Below, piece by piece: positions 1-8,925 of a DNA stretch of 64,000 nt. Numbering within the stretch: the stretch's first letter is position 1; each line of letters opens with the position of its first letter. Source of the DNA: Solibaculum_A intestinale (GTDB lineage: Bacteria > Bacillota > Clostridia > Oscillospirales > Acutalibacteraceae); NCBI RefSeq assembly GCF_040096205.1, contig NZ_JBBMFD010000006.1, positions 62,001-126,000 of the forward strand, in the 5' to 3' direction. The notes beneath the pieces are model-generated. The model had not been told where the DNA came from, did no database searches, and saw only the letters and a program-made list of their open reading frames with translations. The translations under genes were made by a program, and so were the position numbers.

Positions 1-93
1 TGCTGTATTATTATCTAAAATCAGGAAGAAACTTATACATTTGTATGGGTTGCAGCGAATTGTCTGGCTGGTAAAGGGGAGGATGAAAAGGCT

Positions 94-543
94 ATGCGGA
101 TGATCAAATATGCGCAGATGGCCTTGTACGTCTTGCTGTGGCTCGTCCTGTTTCTTCCCTTTTTTCAGACGGACTCGTCTGGAGGCGGGGAAGAAATCAG
201 CGGCTTTGCTTTTTTGTGCACAGCTTCTTTCCTAAGGGAAGGCTTCTGGTTTTGTGCCGTTGGTTTTTTGGTGATCCCGGCAGCGGGCGTCCTTGTTTTG
301 GCGTTTTCCAAACGCCTGCGTGTACGGGCGGCTGTTTCCCTTTTTCTTCCGCTTTTCGGGCTTTTTCTTTTTTGGTTGCTGTCCTCTTGGCGGCCGGCTG
401 CGATCGGATTATCTCTCACGGGTGTCGGATACCTGTGTTTGCTGTTCGCAGCCGTGCTGACCCTTGTGTACCATATTACCGATTCCACCCGTCTGGAAAA
501 GCATCGTGGGGAGATTAATCTTTTTCCCACGGGAAGAGACTAA
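94..543 (+). CDS. Small four-helix membrane protein of unknown function
   Basis: This encodes 149 residues. Four hydrophobic stretches are visible, at about residues 8-24, 50-70, 76-96 and 102-126. The first two are separated by a short acidic, Ser/Gly-rich loop, and the protein ends in a charged tail of about 22 residues. The ATG at 94 follows a GGGGAGGA ribosome binding site about 10 bases upstream, and the ATG at 83 is in another frame. It is followed by an inverted repeat and a strong terminator, so it looks like a one-gene unit or the end of an operon lying outside the window. I do not recognise a family and propose no function. Confidence 0.6.
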   Translation: MRMIKYAQMALYVLLWLVLFLPFFQTDSSGGGEEISGFAFLCTASFLREGFWFCAVGFLVIPAAGVLVLAFSKRLRVRAAVSLFLPLFGLFLFWLLSSWRPAAIGLSLTGVGYLCLLFAAVLTLVYHITDSTRLEKHRGEINLFPTGRD

Positions 544-565
544 TGGTAGCGTTTGCTTACTCCTA

Positions 566-627
566 TGCCGTTCCTTGCGTTTCTTTCCTCTGCTATGGAC
601 CTCCTGGCGGGGGAAAGAAGAACGGCA
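566..627. repeat. Imperfect inverted repeat downstream of the membrane protein
   Basis: TGCCGTTC (566-573) pairs with GAACGGCA (620-627), and TTCTTTCC (581-588) pairs with GGAAAGAA (612-619). On the left side a 7-base bulge separates the two arms. There is no T tract, so this is a structured 3' element rather than a terminator. It lies just before the real terminator. Confidence 0.4.
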
Positions 628-652
628 GCTTCGATAGATGAATTCCTTCTCC

Positions 653-708
653 AACAAAGAGACGAGGGGCAAGGCCATCCGGCCTTGCCCCTCGTCTCTT
701 TGTTTTTT
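653..708 (+). terminator. Strong intrinsic terminator
   Basis: There is a perfect 24-bp inverted repeat (653-676 with 681-704), an ATCC loop and a following T tract to 708. It terminates the plus-strand gene ending at 543. Its right arm abuts the stop codon of the convergent P-type ATPase gene, and the stem can also stop minus-strand transcripts. Confidence 0.9.
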
Positions 709-3361
709 ACTCGCCGAGTTTCTTTTTGCGCCTGCATTTCCGATAGACCCATATCCCAAATTTGGAAAGCTCCACCACCACGATGGGGGAAAGAGAAAGA
801 CCTACAATCCACTCCCATTCGTGCAGAGGAAGGGCCGTTAGGCCGAACAGGGTTTGCAGCGGCGGGACCAGAAGGGCCGCCAGCATGACTAGCGCGGAAA
901 CGGCGAAGGCGCCCAGCATTCGCAGGTTGGAGAACAGGCCGATGCGAAAAAGGGAATGACGGGAACGGGCGTTAAAAGCGTGAAAGAGCTGGCTGAAAGC
1001 CAGAACCGCAAATCCCATGGTTTGGCCCATCACCGGGTCGTCCCCGCCGGAGAAGAAATGGGTCCGTCCCAGAAGGTAGGCCGCCACCGTAATGGCGCAG
1101 AACATGACGCCCTGCAGCGCGCAGACAATCCCCATGCCTCCGGCGAAAATGCCTTCGTTTTTGGGGCGGGGCTTTCGCTTCATAATGTCGTACTCCGCCG
1201 GCTCCACCCCCAATGCCAGGGCAGGGAGACTGTCGGTTACCAGGTTAATCCACAAAAGCTGGATGGGAAGCAACGGGGAGGTGTGCCAGATGAGCATGGA
1301 GACAAAGACCGCCATCACCTCTCCCAGGTTGCAGCTGAGCAAGAAATAAACCGACTTGCGGATGTTGTCGAAAATGCCCCGGCCTTCCCTGACCGCGGTG
1401 ACAATGGTGGCGAAATTATCGTCGGTGAGCACCATGTCCGCCGCTCCCTTGGCCACGTCGGTGCCGGTGACACCCATGGCGCAGCCAATGTCCGCTGCTT
1501 TTAAAGCGGGCGCGTCGTTGACTCCATCGCCAGTCATAGCGACGATTTCGCCCTTTTGCTGCCAAGCCTTCACGATGCGGATTTTATCCGCCGGCGTCAC
1601 CCGGGCAAACACCGCGTATTTGCGGATGTCCCGGCTGAGCAGCTCGTCGCTTAACTGGGACAGCTGAGTGCCGGTAATGGCTTCTTTGCCGCCTTCCATA
1701 ATTCCCAGCTTTTTTGCAATGGCCGAGGCGGTGGTCACATGGTCGCCGGTGATCATCACCGTGGTGATGCCCGCCGTCTTGCAGGTGGCGATGGCGTCCA
1801 TCGCTTCCTCTCGGGGCGGGTCGATCATCCCAACAAGCCCCGCGAAACGCAGATCCTGTTCAAGCTCGTCGGGGGTGGGGTTTGCCGGAATTTCGTCCAG
1901 CTCCTTGTAGCCGATGGCCAGCACCCGCAGCGCTTCCCCTGCCATCGTTTCGTTGGCCTTGAGCGCGTCCTTGATGACAGCCTGGTTACTGCACCGGTTC
2001 ATTAAAATGTCCGGCGCGCCCTTGACCACCGCGATATTGCGTCCATCTACAAAGTTGACGGTGGTCATCAGCTTGCGGTCCGAGTCAAATGGAATCTCCG
2101 CCATGCGGGGAAAATCGATTTCCAGTTCACCTTTTTTCAGATCCAGTAGGTCTCCTGCAGCGATGAGCGCCGTCTCGGTAGGGTCGCCGATGTAGCGCAC
2201 CGTCTCGTCCGCCTGCTTTTCGATGCGTCCGTCGTTGCAAAGCACCGCCAGCTTTAAAAGAAAATCCCGGGACGGGTCTTCGGTTTTGGGATCAAAGTCC
2301 AAAAGCTTGCCGTTGGCATAGGTTTTGGTCAGCGTCATCCGGTTTTGGGTCAGAGTCCCGGTTTTATCCGAGCAGATGACCGAGGCCGAACCCAGCGTTT
2401 CCACCGCCGGCAGCCGTCGGATGATGGCGTTTTTCTTGACCATGCGGGATACGCCCATGGCCAGCACAATGGTGACGATAGCGGGCAGCCCTTCCGGAAT
2501 AGCGGCCACCGCCAGTGCCACCGCCGTCATGAACATTTCTAAAATCCCCTGCCCGGTGATGATCCCGTAAAGGAAAATGATCACACAGATTCCCAGCGCC
2601 AGCAGCCCCAGGGTTTTCCCCAGCTTGGCGAGCTTCTTTTGCAGCGGGGTTACGTCGTCGAGCTGGGTGCCCAGCATGGCGGCGATTTTGCCCATTTCGG
2701 TGTTCATCCCCGTATCGGTCACGATGGCTTTTCCCCGGCCGTAGGAAACGGTACAGCCAGCGTATACCATGTTGCGTCGGTCTCCCAAAGGGGCAATCTC
2801 TTCAAATTGCGTGGTTTCGTCCTTTTCCGCCGGAATGGATTCGCCCGTCAGCGCCGACTCGTCGCACCGCAGGCTTTGCCCTTCCACAAGACGGGCGTCG
2901 GCGGGGATAAAGTCCCCCGCTTCCAGAAAAATCACGTCGCCCGGCACTAACTCCTGGGCGCTGACCACCGAGATTTCTCCCCCCCGTACCACTTTCGCAT
3001 GAGGAGCAGCCAGATTTTTGAGCGCGTCCAGCGCCGCCTCGGCCTTCGATTCCTGGATCACCCCCAGCATCGCATTGAGCACCACGATGGCCACGATTAC
3101 AATCGGCTCCAGCCAGTCGTTTTTTCCCTCCATAATGGTCACAATAATGGAGACCGCCGCCGCTATGAGCAAAATGATGACCATGAAATCTTTCATCTGC
3201 GCGGCGAAGCGCTGCAAGAAGGTTCTCTTTTTCTGATCGCTCAAGCGGTTTTTTCCATATATCGCAAGGCGCTCGGCCGCTTTCTCGGCGGTCAGCCCTT
3301 TCTCCAAGTCGCTTTGCAGCTCGGCCGCAACATCCGCGGCGCAGTGGTTATGCCATATCAA
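707..3361 (-). CDS. Calcium-type P-type cation ATPase
   Basis: This 884-residue P2A ATPase resembles SERCA, PMR1 and Bacillus YloB. It pumps a divalent cation, probably Ca2+, across the cytoplasmic membrane using ATP. Visible in order are the N-terminal cation-ATPase domain (about 1-75), the actuator motif TGES (172-175), the M4 motif PEGLP (289-293) typical of Ca2+ pumps, the phosphorylated aspartate in DKTGT (D332), the hinge motif GDGVNDAP (611-618), and NLVTD in M6 with the expected Asn and Asp ligands. All catalytic residues are present and the length is normal. The start is TTG at 3361, preceded by GGGAGGG with good spacing. It is a single gene facing away from the rodA-like gene, ending in a shared terminator. 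Manganese as an alternative substrate cannot be excluded. Confidence 0.93.
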   Translation of the reverse strand: MIWHNHCAADVAAELQSDLEKGLTAEKAAERLAIYGKNRLSDQKKRTFLQRFAAQMKDFMVIILLIAAAVSIIVTIMEGKNDWLEPIVIVAIVVLNAMLGVIQESKAEAALDALKNLAAPHAKVVRGGEISVVSAQELVPGDVIFLEAGDFIPADARLVEGQSLRCDESALTGESIPAEKDETTQFEEIAPLGDRRNMVYAGCTVSYGRGKAIVTDTGMNTEMGKIAAMLGTQLDDVTPLQKKLAKLGKTLGLLALGICVIIFLYGIITGQGILEMFMTAVALAVAAIPEGLPAIVTIVLAMGVSRMVKKNAIIRRLPAVETLGSASVICSDKTGTLTQNRMTLTKTYANGKLLDFDPKTEDPSRDFLLKLAVLCNDGRIEKQADETVRYIGDPTETALIAAGDLLDLKKGELEIDFPRMAEIPFDSDRKLMTTVNFVDGRNIAVVKGAPDILMNRCSNQAVIKDALKANETMAGEALRVLAIGYKELDEIPANPTPDELEQDLRFAGLVGMIDPPREEAMDAIATCKTAGITTVMITGDHVTTASAIAKKLGIMEGGKEAITGTQLSQLSDELLSRDIRKYAVFARVTPADKIRIVKAWQQKGEIVAMTGDGVNDAPALKAADIGCAMGVTGTDVAKGAADMVLTDDNFATIVTAVREGRGIFDNIRKSVYFLLSCNLGEVMAVFVSMLIWHTSPLLPIQLLWINLVTDSLPALALGVEPAEYDIMKRKPRPKNEGIFAGGMGIVCALQGVMFCAITVAAYLLGRTHFFSGGDDPVMGQTMGFAVLAFSQLFHAFNARSRHSLFRIGLFSNLRMLGAFAVSALVMLAALLVPPLQTLFGLTALPLHEWEWIVGLSLSPIVVVELSKFGIWVYRKCRRKKKLGE

Positions 3362-3701
3362 ATCGAGCCCTCCCTGCTTTCAAATGAATTTTTTAGAACT
3401 ATATAATAAATATTGTACCCCCTTTTTGGGAGGGATGCAAGGCGGAATTGTGAAAGATTTCCTGTTGGTTTTGCCGTCTGTTATTCCGCATTTTCACTAC
3501 AAAATAACGCAAAAATTCGGGACTTGTTCACAATTGTCTCCCACACAGAAGGTATGATAGAAACGAATTTCGCCCGGCTGCATTCTCAAAGGAACTTAGG
3601 CTGTCGGATGAATTTCATGGACGGTGTTGCCCTGAGCCGCTTTGAATCCAAAGCAAATACACACGGGCGAAAATTTCCCGTCCTGGATAGACCATTCGCC
3701 C
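3362..3701. other. Divergent intergenic region
   Basis: This gap between the ATPase gene (minus) and the SEDS gene (plus) contains no convincing gene. On the minus strand, AT-rich -10-like words (TACAAT, TATTAT) lie near 3395-3416, upstream of the ATPase. The plus-strand promoter is listed separately. Confidence 0.5.
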
Positions 3702-3730
3702 TTGCGCGAAGAGAGCGGGGCAGATATAAT
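3702..3730 (+). promoter_or_regulatory. Sigma-A-type promoter for the SEDS gene
   Basis: TTGCGC at 3702-3707, a 17-base spacer, and a perfect TATAAT at 3725-3730. It lies 22 bases before the start codon at 3752, so the leader is very short. Confidence 0.75.
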
Positions 3731-3751
3731 AAGAGCATTGAGGTGAAGAGA

Positions 3752-4939
3752 ATGCGGAAAGTTTTTTCGTCCATCGGGGAGTATTTCCGGCAAACGGACA
3801 AGCTGCTGCTGCTGCTTTGCCTGCTTGCCACCGGATATGGCCTCGTTTTGCTGCTGGTGGCCGGGCAGGCCAACGACATGAAAGACAGCAGCACGGTGCT
3901 CGCAACGGTGGGCGGTTTGGATATTACCATGCAGTTCGTCAAGCAGTTCGCGTCGGTGGTGCTGGGCGTCATCGCCGCGCTGATCATATCGGCCGTCGAT
4001 TATGAGATTCTCGCCGCGTGCTGGTGGATTTTAGCGCCTATTTCGGTCGTTTTGGTGGTGCTGACCTATTTCATCGGGATGGACACCGGCGCCGCGGATG
4101 ACAAGGCTTGGCTGATGATTCCAGGCATCGGGATGACCTTCCAGCCCTCCGAGCTCTTGAAAATCGCTTTTATTATTACCTTTTCCCTGCATCTGTATAA
4201 AACCAGGGACCGGCTCAATTCCCCTCTGAACCTGCTGCTTTTGTGCATCCATGGAGCGGTGCCGGTGGGCATGATTATACTCCAGGGGGACGATGGGACG
4301 GCGCTTGTGTTTCTGTTTATCTTTGTGGTAATGATGTTTGCCGCGGGAATCAAGCTGCGGTATTTTGTCATCGGCGGTGTGCTTGCGGCCATTGCCGCGC
4401 CGATTTTATGGTTTTACGTGCTCCAGCCCTTCCAGCGGGACCGGTTTACCATCTTTCTTCACCCGGAAAACGCCCGGCTGGACGAAGGGTACCAGCAGTA
4501 CCAGTCCCGTATGATCATTGGTTCGGGCAAGCTGACCGGCAAGGGCATTGCGGGCAGCGGGCAGATTAACCTGCCCGAGCGGCAGAATGACTTTATCTTT
4601 TCGGTTTCCGGGGAAACCTTCGGCTTTATCGGTTCGGTGCTGGTGATTGCGATTCTGGTTGCCATCATCCTGCGGATTTTCTTTGTTTCCCGAAATGCCA
4701 AGGATATGCTTGGCTCTTTGATGTGCATGGGTATGTTCGCTACCCTGACGGCCCAGACCCTTATGAACGTGGGTATGAACATCTGTCTGCTGCCGGTGGT
4801 AGGCGTGACCCTGCCCTTCTTCAGCGCCGGCGGATCCTCCACCACCACCCTGTACCTGGGGATCGGTCTGGTGCTCAGCGTTTACATTCATTCCAAGCCC
4901 AAAACCCACACGGAAGAGCTCAGACGGCGGCGGGCGTAA
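3752..4939 (+). CDS. rodA: SEDS-family peptidoglycan polymerase (RodA/FtsW type)
   Basis: This polytopic membrane protein of 395 residues belongs to the FtsW/RodA/SpoVE family, the glycan-strand polymerases that work with class B penicillin-binding proteins. The ATG at 3752 has an AGGTG site 6-7 bases upstream and follows a good promoter. About ten hydrophobic segments are visible. The family signature near the C-terminus is clear: LPVVGVTLPFFSAGG followed by SS and a hydrophobic helix. RodA is favoured over FtsW because there is no cell-division gene nearby and the C-terminal tail is short, but this is inference. The gene is followed after 20 bases by the DnaD-like gene, so the two may be co-transcribed. 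Confidence 0.85.
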   Translation: MRKVFSSIGEYFRQTDKLLLLLCLLATGYGLVLLLVAGQANDMKDSSTVLATVGGLDITMQFVKQFASVVLGVIAALIISAVDYEILAACWWILAPISVVLVVLTYFIGMDTGAADDKAWLMIPGIGMTFQPSELLKIAFIITFSLHLYKTRDRLNSPLNLLLLCIHGAVPVGMIILQGDDGTALVFLFIFVVMMFAAGIKLRYFVIGGVLAAIAAPILWFYVLQPFQRDRFTIFLHPENARLDEGYQQYQSRMIIGSGKLTGKGIAGSGQINLPERQNDFIFSVSGETFGFIGSVLVIAILVAIILRIFFVSRNAKDMLGSLMCMGMFATLTAQTLMNVGMNICLLPVVGVTLPFFSAGGSSTTTLYLGIGLVLSVYIHSKPKTHTEELRRRRA

Positions 4940-4959
4940 CGAAAAGGAACGGGATCGGC

Positions 4960-6000
4960 ATGGATTATCAATTGAATTTGGGCGCTTGGAACGCGGTGTT
5001 CGCCGTGCCGAGCGCCGTTGTGGATCAGCATTTGAAGCTCGCCGGTTCCGCTCAGCTGAAAGTGCTTTTGTGGTTGCTGCGCCACGCGGGGGAGGACACT
5101 GGGATGGAAGCTCTGGCCAAGGCGGTGGGCCTTTCCCGGATGGACGCGGCCGACGCCCTGCAATACTGGGTGGAGGTTGGAATCCTCCGGAAAGAGGAAA
5201 CGGGGGCGCTCGCCCCGCCGAAGGCGGAGGAAAAGCCTGCCGACGCAAAACCGCAGCCTCCTTCTTCAAAAGAGCCGCCCGCAAAAGAGGAAAAGGCGGC
5301 CCTCAAACCAGCCCGTGCTTTGACGGTCGCTACCCCCAAGCCCACCAGCGAGGAGGTAAACGAACGGGCCGCCCAGTGCGGCGATATTGCCTTTTTGCTT
5401 CAGGAGGCGCAGCTTCGGCTGGGCCGTTTGCTTTCTCCGGCGGAAACCTCCACCTTGGTCTGGCTGCACGATTATAACGGCCTGCCCTGCGGGGTGATTC
5501 TGATGGTGATCGAGTTCGCCCTGTCGGAGGACAAGGCCAACATGCGCTACATTGAGAAGGTGGCCGTCAGCTGGGCAAACGAAGAGATCGACTCGGTGGA
5601 AAAAGCGGAGCAGAAGCTCAACGAAATCCATACCTCCCGCAAAAACTGGGACAGGCTCTGCAAAGCCGTGGGCATTTCCCCCCGCGTGCCCAGCACCCGG
5701 GAGGAAGGGTATGCGGACAAGTGGTTCGGCCTGTGGAAATTTTCCGCCGATATGGTGCGCCTTGCCTATGAGGAATGCGTGGACAACACCGGCAAGCTAA
5801 GTCTTGCATATATCAATAAGGTACTCGAACGGTGGGAGAGGGGCGGGGGGGGGGCCCCCCCGGACGCGCTGGCCGCGGCCAAGCCCAGCACCCAGAAAAA
5901 GCTGGCCGGGCAGGAACGGGCACCCTCCTTCGATTTGGAGGAGTACGACCGCATGACCAGCGTCATGCCCCAAAATTTTGACAATCACACCAAACGGTGA
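4960..6000 (+). CDS. DnaD-domain primosome protein
   Basis: The product has 346 residues. An N-terminal winged-helix-like region (about 15-75) is followed by a Pro/Lys/Ala-rich linker (about 80-125). Two DnaD C-terminal (DnaB_2-like) helical domains follow, marked by YIEKVAVSWANE (near 195) and YINKVLERWERG (near 290). These domains bind DNA and help load the helicase in DnaD/DnaB of low-GC Gram-positives. The helicase-loader gene lies 21 bases downstream, which supports a replication-restart role. A G10C7 homopolymer tract (5845-5861) encodes a Gly/Pro stretch just after the second domain. It is a possible slippage site or a sequencing weak point. Confidence 0.85.
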   Translation: MDYQLNLGAWNAVFAVPSAVVDQHLKLAGSAQLKVLLWLLRHAGEDTGMEALAKAVGLSRMDAADALQYWVEVGILRKEETGALAPPKAEEKPADAKPQPPSSKEPPAKEEKAALKPARALTVATPKPTSEEVNERAAQCGDIAFLLQEAQLRLGRLLSPAETSTLVWLHDYNGLPCGVILMVIEFALSEDKANMRYIEKVAVSWANEEIDSVEKAEQKLNEIHTSRKNWDRLCKAVGISPRVPSTREEGYADKWFGLWKFSADMVRLAYEECVDNTGKLSLAYINKVLERWERGGGGAPPDALAAAKPSTQKKLAGQERAPSFDLEEYDRMTSVMPQNFDNHTKR

Positions 6001-6021
6001 CGAAAGGGAGGCCGAATCCAG

Positions 6022-7005
6022 ATGGGATACAGCCGGGAAATTTATCTGGCCGCCATGCAGACACTGTCCCAGCGGCGAAACGCCATGCGCATGCAGACCG
6101 AACGGCGCCGGGCGGAGCTGCAGGCGTCCCTGCCTGAGCTCTTTGACTTGGAGCGCAAAATTGCGTCGGCCGGGTTTGAGGCGGCGCGGGCGGTGTTGGG
6201 CTCTCAAAACGTGGAGGCGGACTTGGAGCGGCTAATGCAGGAGAATTTGAGGCTTCAAGAGGAGTATAACGCGCTCCTTTCGTCCCATGGTTATCCCGAA
6301 GACTACCTGCTTCTCCAGTACTGCTGTCCGGCCTGTCATGACGAGGGATACTGCGACGGCGGGCTTTGCGAATGCGTCAAGGAGCTGATGCGCCAGGAGG
6401 CGTTTCGCCGTCTAAATGAGTTGACCCCCGCGAAAGATTATACCTTTGAAACCTTTTCCCTTTCCTATTACCCAGACGAGCCCCTGCAAAATGGGAACAC
6501 GTCTCCCAGGCGGCAGATGGAAACCATCCTGCGCTACTGCAAAGCCTACGCCGATTCGTTCGGGGCCCATTCCCGCAGCATCCTGATGCAGGGCTCCACC
6601 GGCCTTGGAAAGACTCACCTGTCCCTGGCCATTGCACGGGCCGCCATCGACAAGGGGTTTGGCGTGATCTACGGGTCGGTTCAGAACCTGATGGCCAAGC
6701 TCGAGGAGGAACGGTTCGGGCGGGGAAACGAAGGGGAGAGCGCGAAAGCCATGCTCGAGTGCGACCTGCTGATTCTAGACGATTTGGGCACGGAGTTTAC
6801 CACCCAGTTTGTCACCGCTTCCATGTATAACCTGGTAAACTCCCGGCTGCTTGCGGCCAAACCTAGCATTATCAGCACGAACCTGTCCATGAAGGACTTA
6901 AACGACAAATACACCGAGCGATTTACCTCCCGCATCATCGGCGGGTACGACCGGCTGGTCTTTTTGGGACGGGATATCCGCCAGCAAAAGAGGCAGGCGC
7001 GGTAA
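6022..7005 (+). CDS. DnaC/DnaI-like helicase loader ATPase
   Basis: This 327-residue AAA+ ATPase of the DnaC/DnaI/IstB group loads the replicative helicase onto DNA. An N-terminal coiled region (about 10-90) is followed by a cysteine cluster (C101, C102, C105, C111, C116, C118) that looks like a zinc-binding knuckle, as in DnaI. The Walker A motif GSTGLGKT is at 191-198, the Walker B motif LLILDD at about 249-254, and an arginine-finger region with TERFTSRI follows. The GAAAGGGAGG site precedes the ATG at 6022. It follows the DnaD-domain gene closely, and together they form a helicase-loading pair. Confidence 0.88.
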   Translation: MGYSREIYLAAMQTLSQRRNAMRMQTERRRAELQASLPELFDLERKIASAGFEAARAVLGSQNVEADLERLMQENLRLQEEYNALLSSHGYPEDYLLLQYCCPACHDEGYCDGGLCECVKELMRQEAFRRLNELTPAKDYTFETFSLSYYPDEPLQNGNTSPRRQMETILRYCKAYADSFGAHSRSILMQGSTGLGKTHLSLAIARAAIDKGFGVIYGSVQNLMAKLEEERFGRGNEGESAKAMLECDLLILDDLGTEFTTQFVTASMYNLVNSRLLAAKPSIISTNLSMKDLNDKYTERFTSRIIGGYDRLVFLGRDIRQQKRQAR

Positions 7006-7064
7006 GCAAGAGAAGAGCGGCGCCCTATCGGCGCAGTCCTTCGCCGTCCTTTTCAGCGCAACAA

Positions 7065-7105
7065 AAAATCCCCGACCGGGACAAAACCGTCCCTTCGGGG
7101 ATTTT
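7065..7105. terminator. Bidirectional terminator
   Basis: The arms AAATCCCCGA and TCGGGGATTT enclose an inner GGGAC/GTCCC pair. A-rich and T-rich flanks let it serve both the loader gene (plus) and the small convergent gene (minus). Confidence 0.8.
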
Positions 7106-7119
7106 CCGACGAAAAAAAG

Positions 7120-7362
7120 CTACTGAGCGTTCTTGGCCATCCAAGCGGTGGCTTCCTTTTCGGTAAGAGCCTTGATATCCTCTTCGGGATAGGGCGACTC
7201 GGCTCCGCCGATGCCGTGCAGGAAATACAGGCCTTTCTTGGTCTTATAGAGGGATTCCTCGTATCCGGCCGGGTCGCCGAACGTGCCGGAAACGGCGGTT
7301 CCCACTTTGTCGGCGGTTTCGGTATTGTAAACCTTTCTGTTGATGATCTTCTTCAAGCTCAT
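7120..7362 (-). CDS. Small conserved protein of unknown function (80 aa)
   Basis: The 80-residue product begins with Lys-rich text (SLKKIINRKVYNTETA). It continues with a YEESLYKTKKGLYFLHG core and an acidic segment ending in EKEATAWMAKNA. It resembles small proteins seen across Firmicutes and their mobile elements that share a start-to-core pattern of KKxINxKxYxTETA followed by YExxLYxxxxGxxFLxG. I know no function for them. AAAGGAGTGC precedes the ATG. It is a lone gene with no signal peptide or membrane helix. Confidence 0.7.
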   Translation of the reverse strand: MSLKKIINRKVYNTETADKVGTAVSGTFGDPAGYEESLYKTKKGLYFLHGIGGAESPYPEEDIKALTEKEATAWMAKNAQ

Positions 7363-7588
7363 GCACTCCTTTGATTTCAGTGTCTTGTATGTGGAACGTC
7401 CTGCGCCCTGGGCGCGGCGACGGTTGCGAGAAACTAAACCTTATTGTAATAGAACCCTTTTGGCAAATTGTTAATAAAATATGAATAATATCCAGATAAT
7501 TACAATTTGCACGGTTTTGCAAAGAAACCGGTGTTTTTTTCGTGCAAATGCAGCCGAATGTGGAATTTCAGACCAGGAGGAAACGATC

Positions 7589-8386
7589 ATGCTCATTGAC
7601 TTTCACACCCACGCATTCCCGGAGAAGATTGCCGCCAAAGCCATTGGTTCGCTGGAAGCGTCCAGCTCCACTCAGGCGGCCATCGAGGGGACCTATCCGG
7701 CGCTGCTCAGCTCCATGGAGCGAAACGGGGTGGACTTCTCCGTGGTGCTGCCCATCGTCACCCGTCCCGCCCAGACGAAATCCATTCTGCATTTTGCCGG
7801 GGAACTACAAAAAATCCCGGGGCTTATCCCCTTTGGAAGTGTGCATCCCTTGAGCAAAGACGTGAGGGGGGACATTCGCGCCATTAAGCGGCTGGGGCTT
7901 CGGGGGGTCAAGTTCCATCCGGATTTCCAGGATGTGTTTCTCGACGACATTGAGACCATCCGGGCCATGAGCCTGGCGGCGGAGGAAGGGCTGCCCATCG
8001 TCATCCATGCCGGGGCGGACATTTCCTATCCTGATGTGCACCATTCTACGCCCAAGCGGCTGTTAAACGTCTTAAGAGAGCTCAAGGGAGCCACCATCGT
8101 CTGCGCCCATACCGGCGGCTGGCGGTACTGGGACGACGTGGAGGACCTTTTAATGGGCCAGGACCTGTATATCGACACCAGCTATACCTACGGCTGGTGC
8201 CAAAAAGAGCAGATGGCCCGCATCATCCGCAATTGGGACCCGGACAAGGTGCTCTTCGGCACCGACAGCCCCTGGGTAAACCAAGGGGAGGCGGTAAAAC
8301 AGCTTTATGAGCTTCAGCTGCCGGCGGAGCTCTACGATAAGATTTTCTATAAAAACGCCCTGCGCCTTTTAGGAATGAAGGAATAA
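7589..8386 (+). CDS. Amidohydrolase-family metal hydrolase
   Basis: A 265-residue TIM-barrel hydrolase of the amidohydrolase-2 type. Metal-ligand motifs are visible: DFHTHAF at the N-terminus, VKFHPDF near 105, VIHAG near 140, a CAHTGG motif near 172 and FGTDSPW near 223. AGGAGG lies 9 bases before the ATG at 7589, so the upstream in-frame extension is not used. Substrates for this broad family include hydroxybenzoate-type acids, lactones and unknown metabolites. No neighbour indicates the reaction. Confidence 0.82.
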   Translation: MLIDFHTHAFPEKIAAKAIGSLEASSSTQAAIEGTYPALLSSMERNGVDFSVVLPIVTRPAQTKSILHFAGELQKIPGLIPFGSVHPLSKDVRGDIRAIKRLGLRGVKFHPDFQDVFLDDIETIRAMSLAAEEGLPIVIHAGADISYPDVHHSTPKRLLNVLRELKGATIVCAHTGGWRYWDDVEDLLMGQDLYIDTSYTYGWCQKEQMARIIRNWDPDKVLFGTDSPWVNQGEAVKQLYELQLPAELYDKIFYKNALRLLGMKE

Positions 8387-8634
8387 AAAAACACCGTAAA
8401 GAAGCTGTTTTTCGCGCGCGCTTTTGTTCCTGTGCCGGGTATCCTTGCACCTTCGATATAGCGCCGGCTTTCTGGACTGTCCCTAACGCGCTTCGATAGG
8501 CGAAGGCGAAAAAAACCGTTTGGGAAACCAAACACATCGCTTTACTTTTACAATGCAGTGTGATAAATTATAAATAAGAATACGAGCTTTCCGCGGGCGA
8601 GCTTGTCCGCGGCGCTGTAAAAGAGGTGCATAAC

Positions 8635-8925
8635 ATGAACGCCAAAGTAAAGGATGAAAATGTGGACCTGCTGTTCCAGGCGATTTTGGCCCTCCAGAAC
8701 ATGGAGGAGTGCTACGATTTTTTCGAGGATTTGTGCACGGTGCCGGAGCTCAAGGCCATGTCCCAGCGCCTGGTGGTTGCCAAAATGCTCAGTGAGAACC
8801 ACGTATACAGCGAAATCGTCGCCGCTACCGGAGCCAGCACCGCTACCATCAGCCGGGTCAAGCGTTCCCTTGCCTATGGCTGCGACGGATACCGGCTGGT
8901 TTTTGAAAGGATTCGTGACAAGTGA
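8635..8925 (+). CDS. YerC/TrpR-like transcriptional regulator
   Basis: A 96-residue helical protein of the YerC/YecD (TrpR superfamily) type. The tail reads SEIVAATGASTATISRVKRSLAYGCDGY in outline, the helix-turn-helix that defines this family. I chose the ATG at 8635, 8 bases after AAGAGGTG, over the in-frame GTG at 8626, which overlaps the ribosome binding site. Its stop codon overlaps the next start (GTGA), so it is translationally coupled to the methyltransferase. The target is unknown. Confidence 0.83.
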   Translation: MNAKVKDENVDLLFQAILALQNMEECYDFFEDLCTVPELKAMSQRLVVAKMLSENHVYSEIVAATGASTATISRVKRSLAYGCDGYRLVFERIRDK

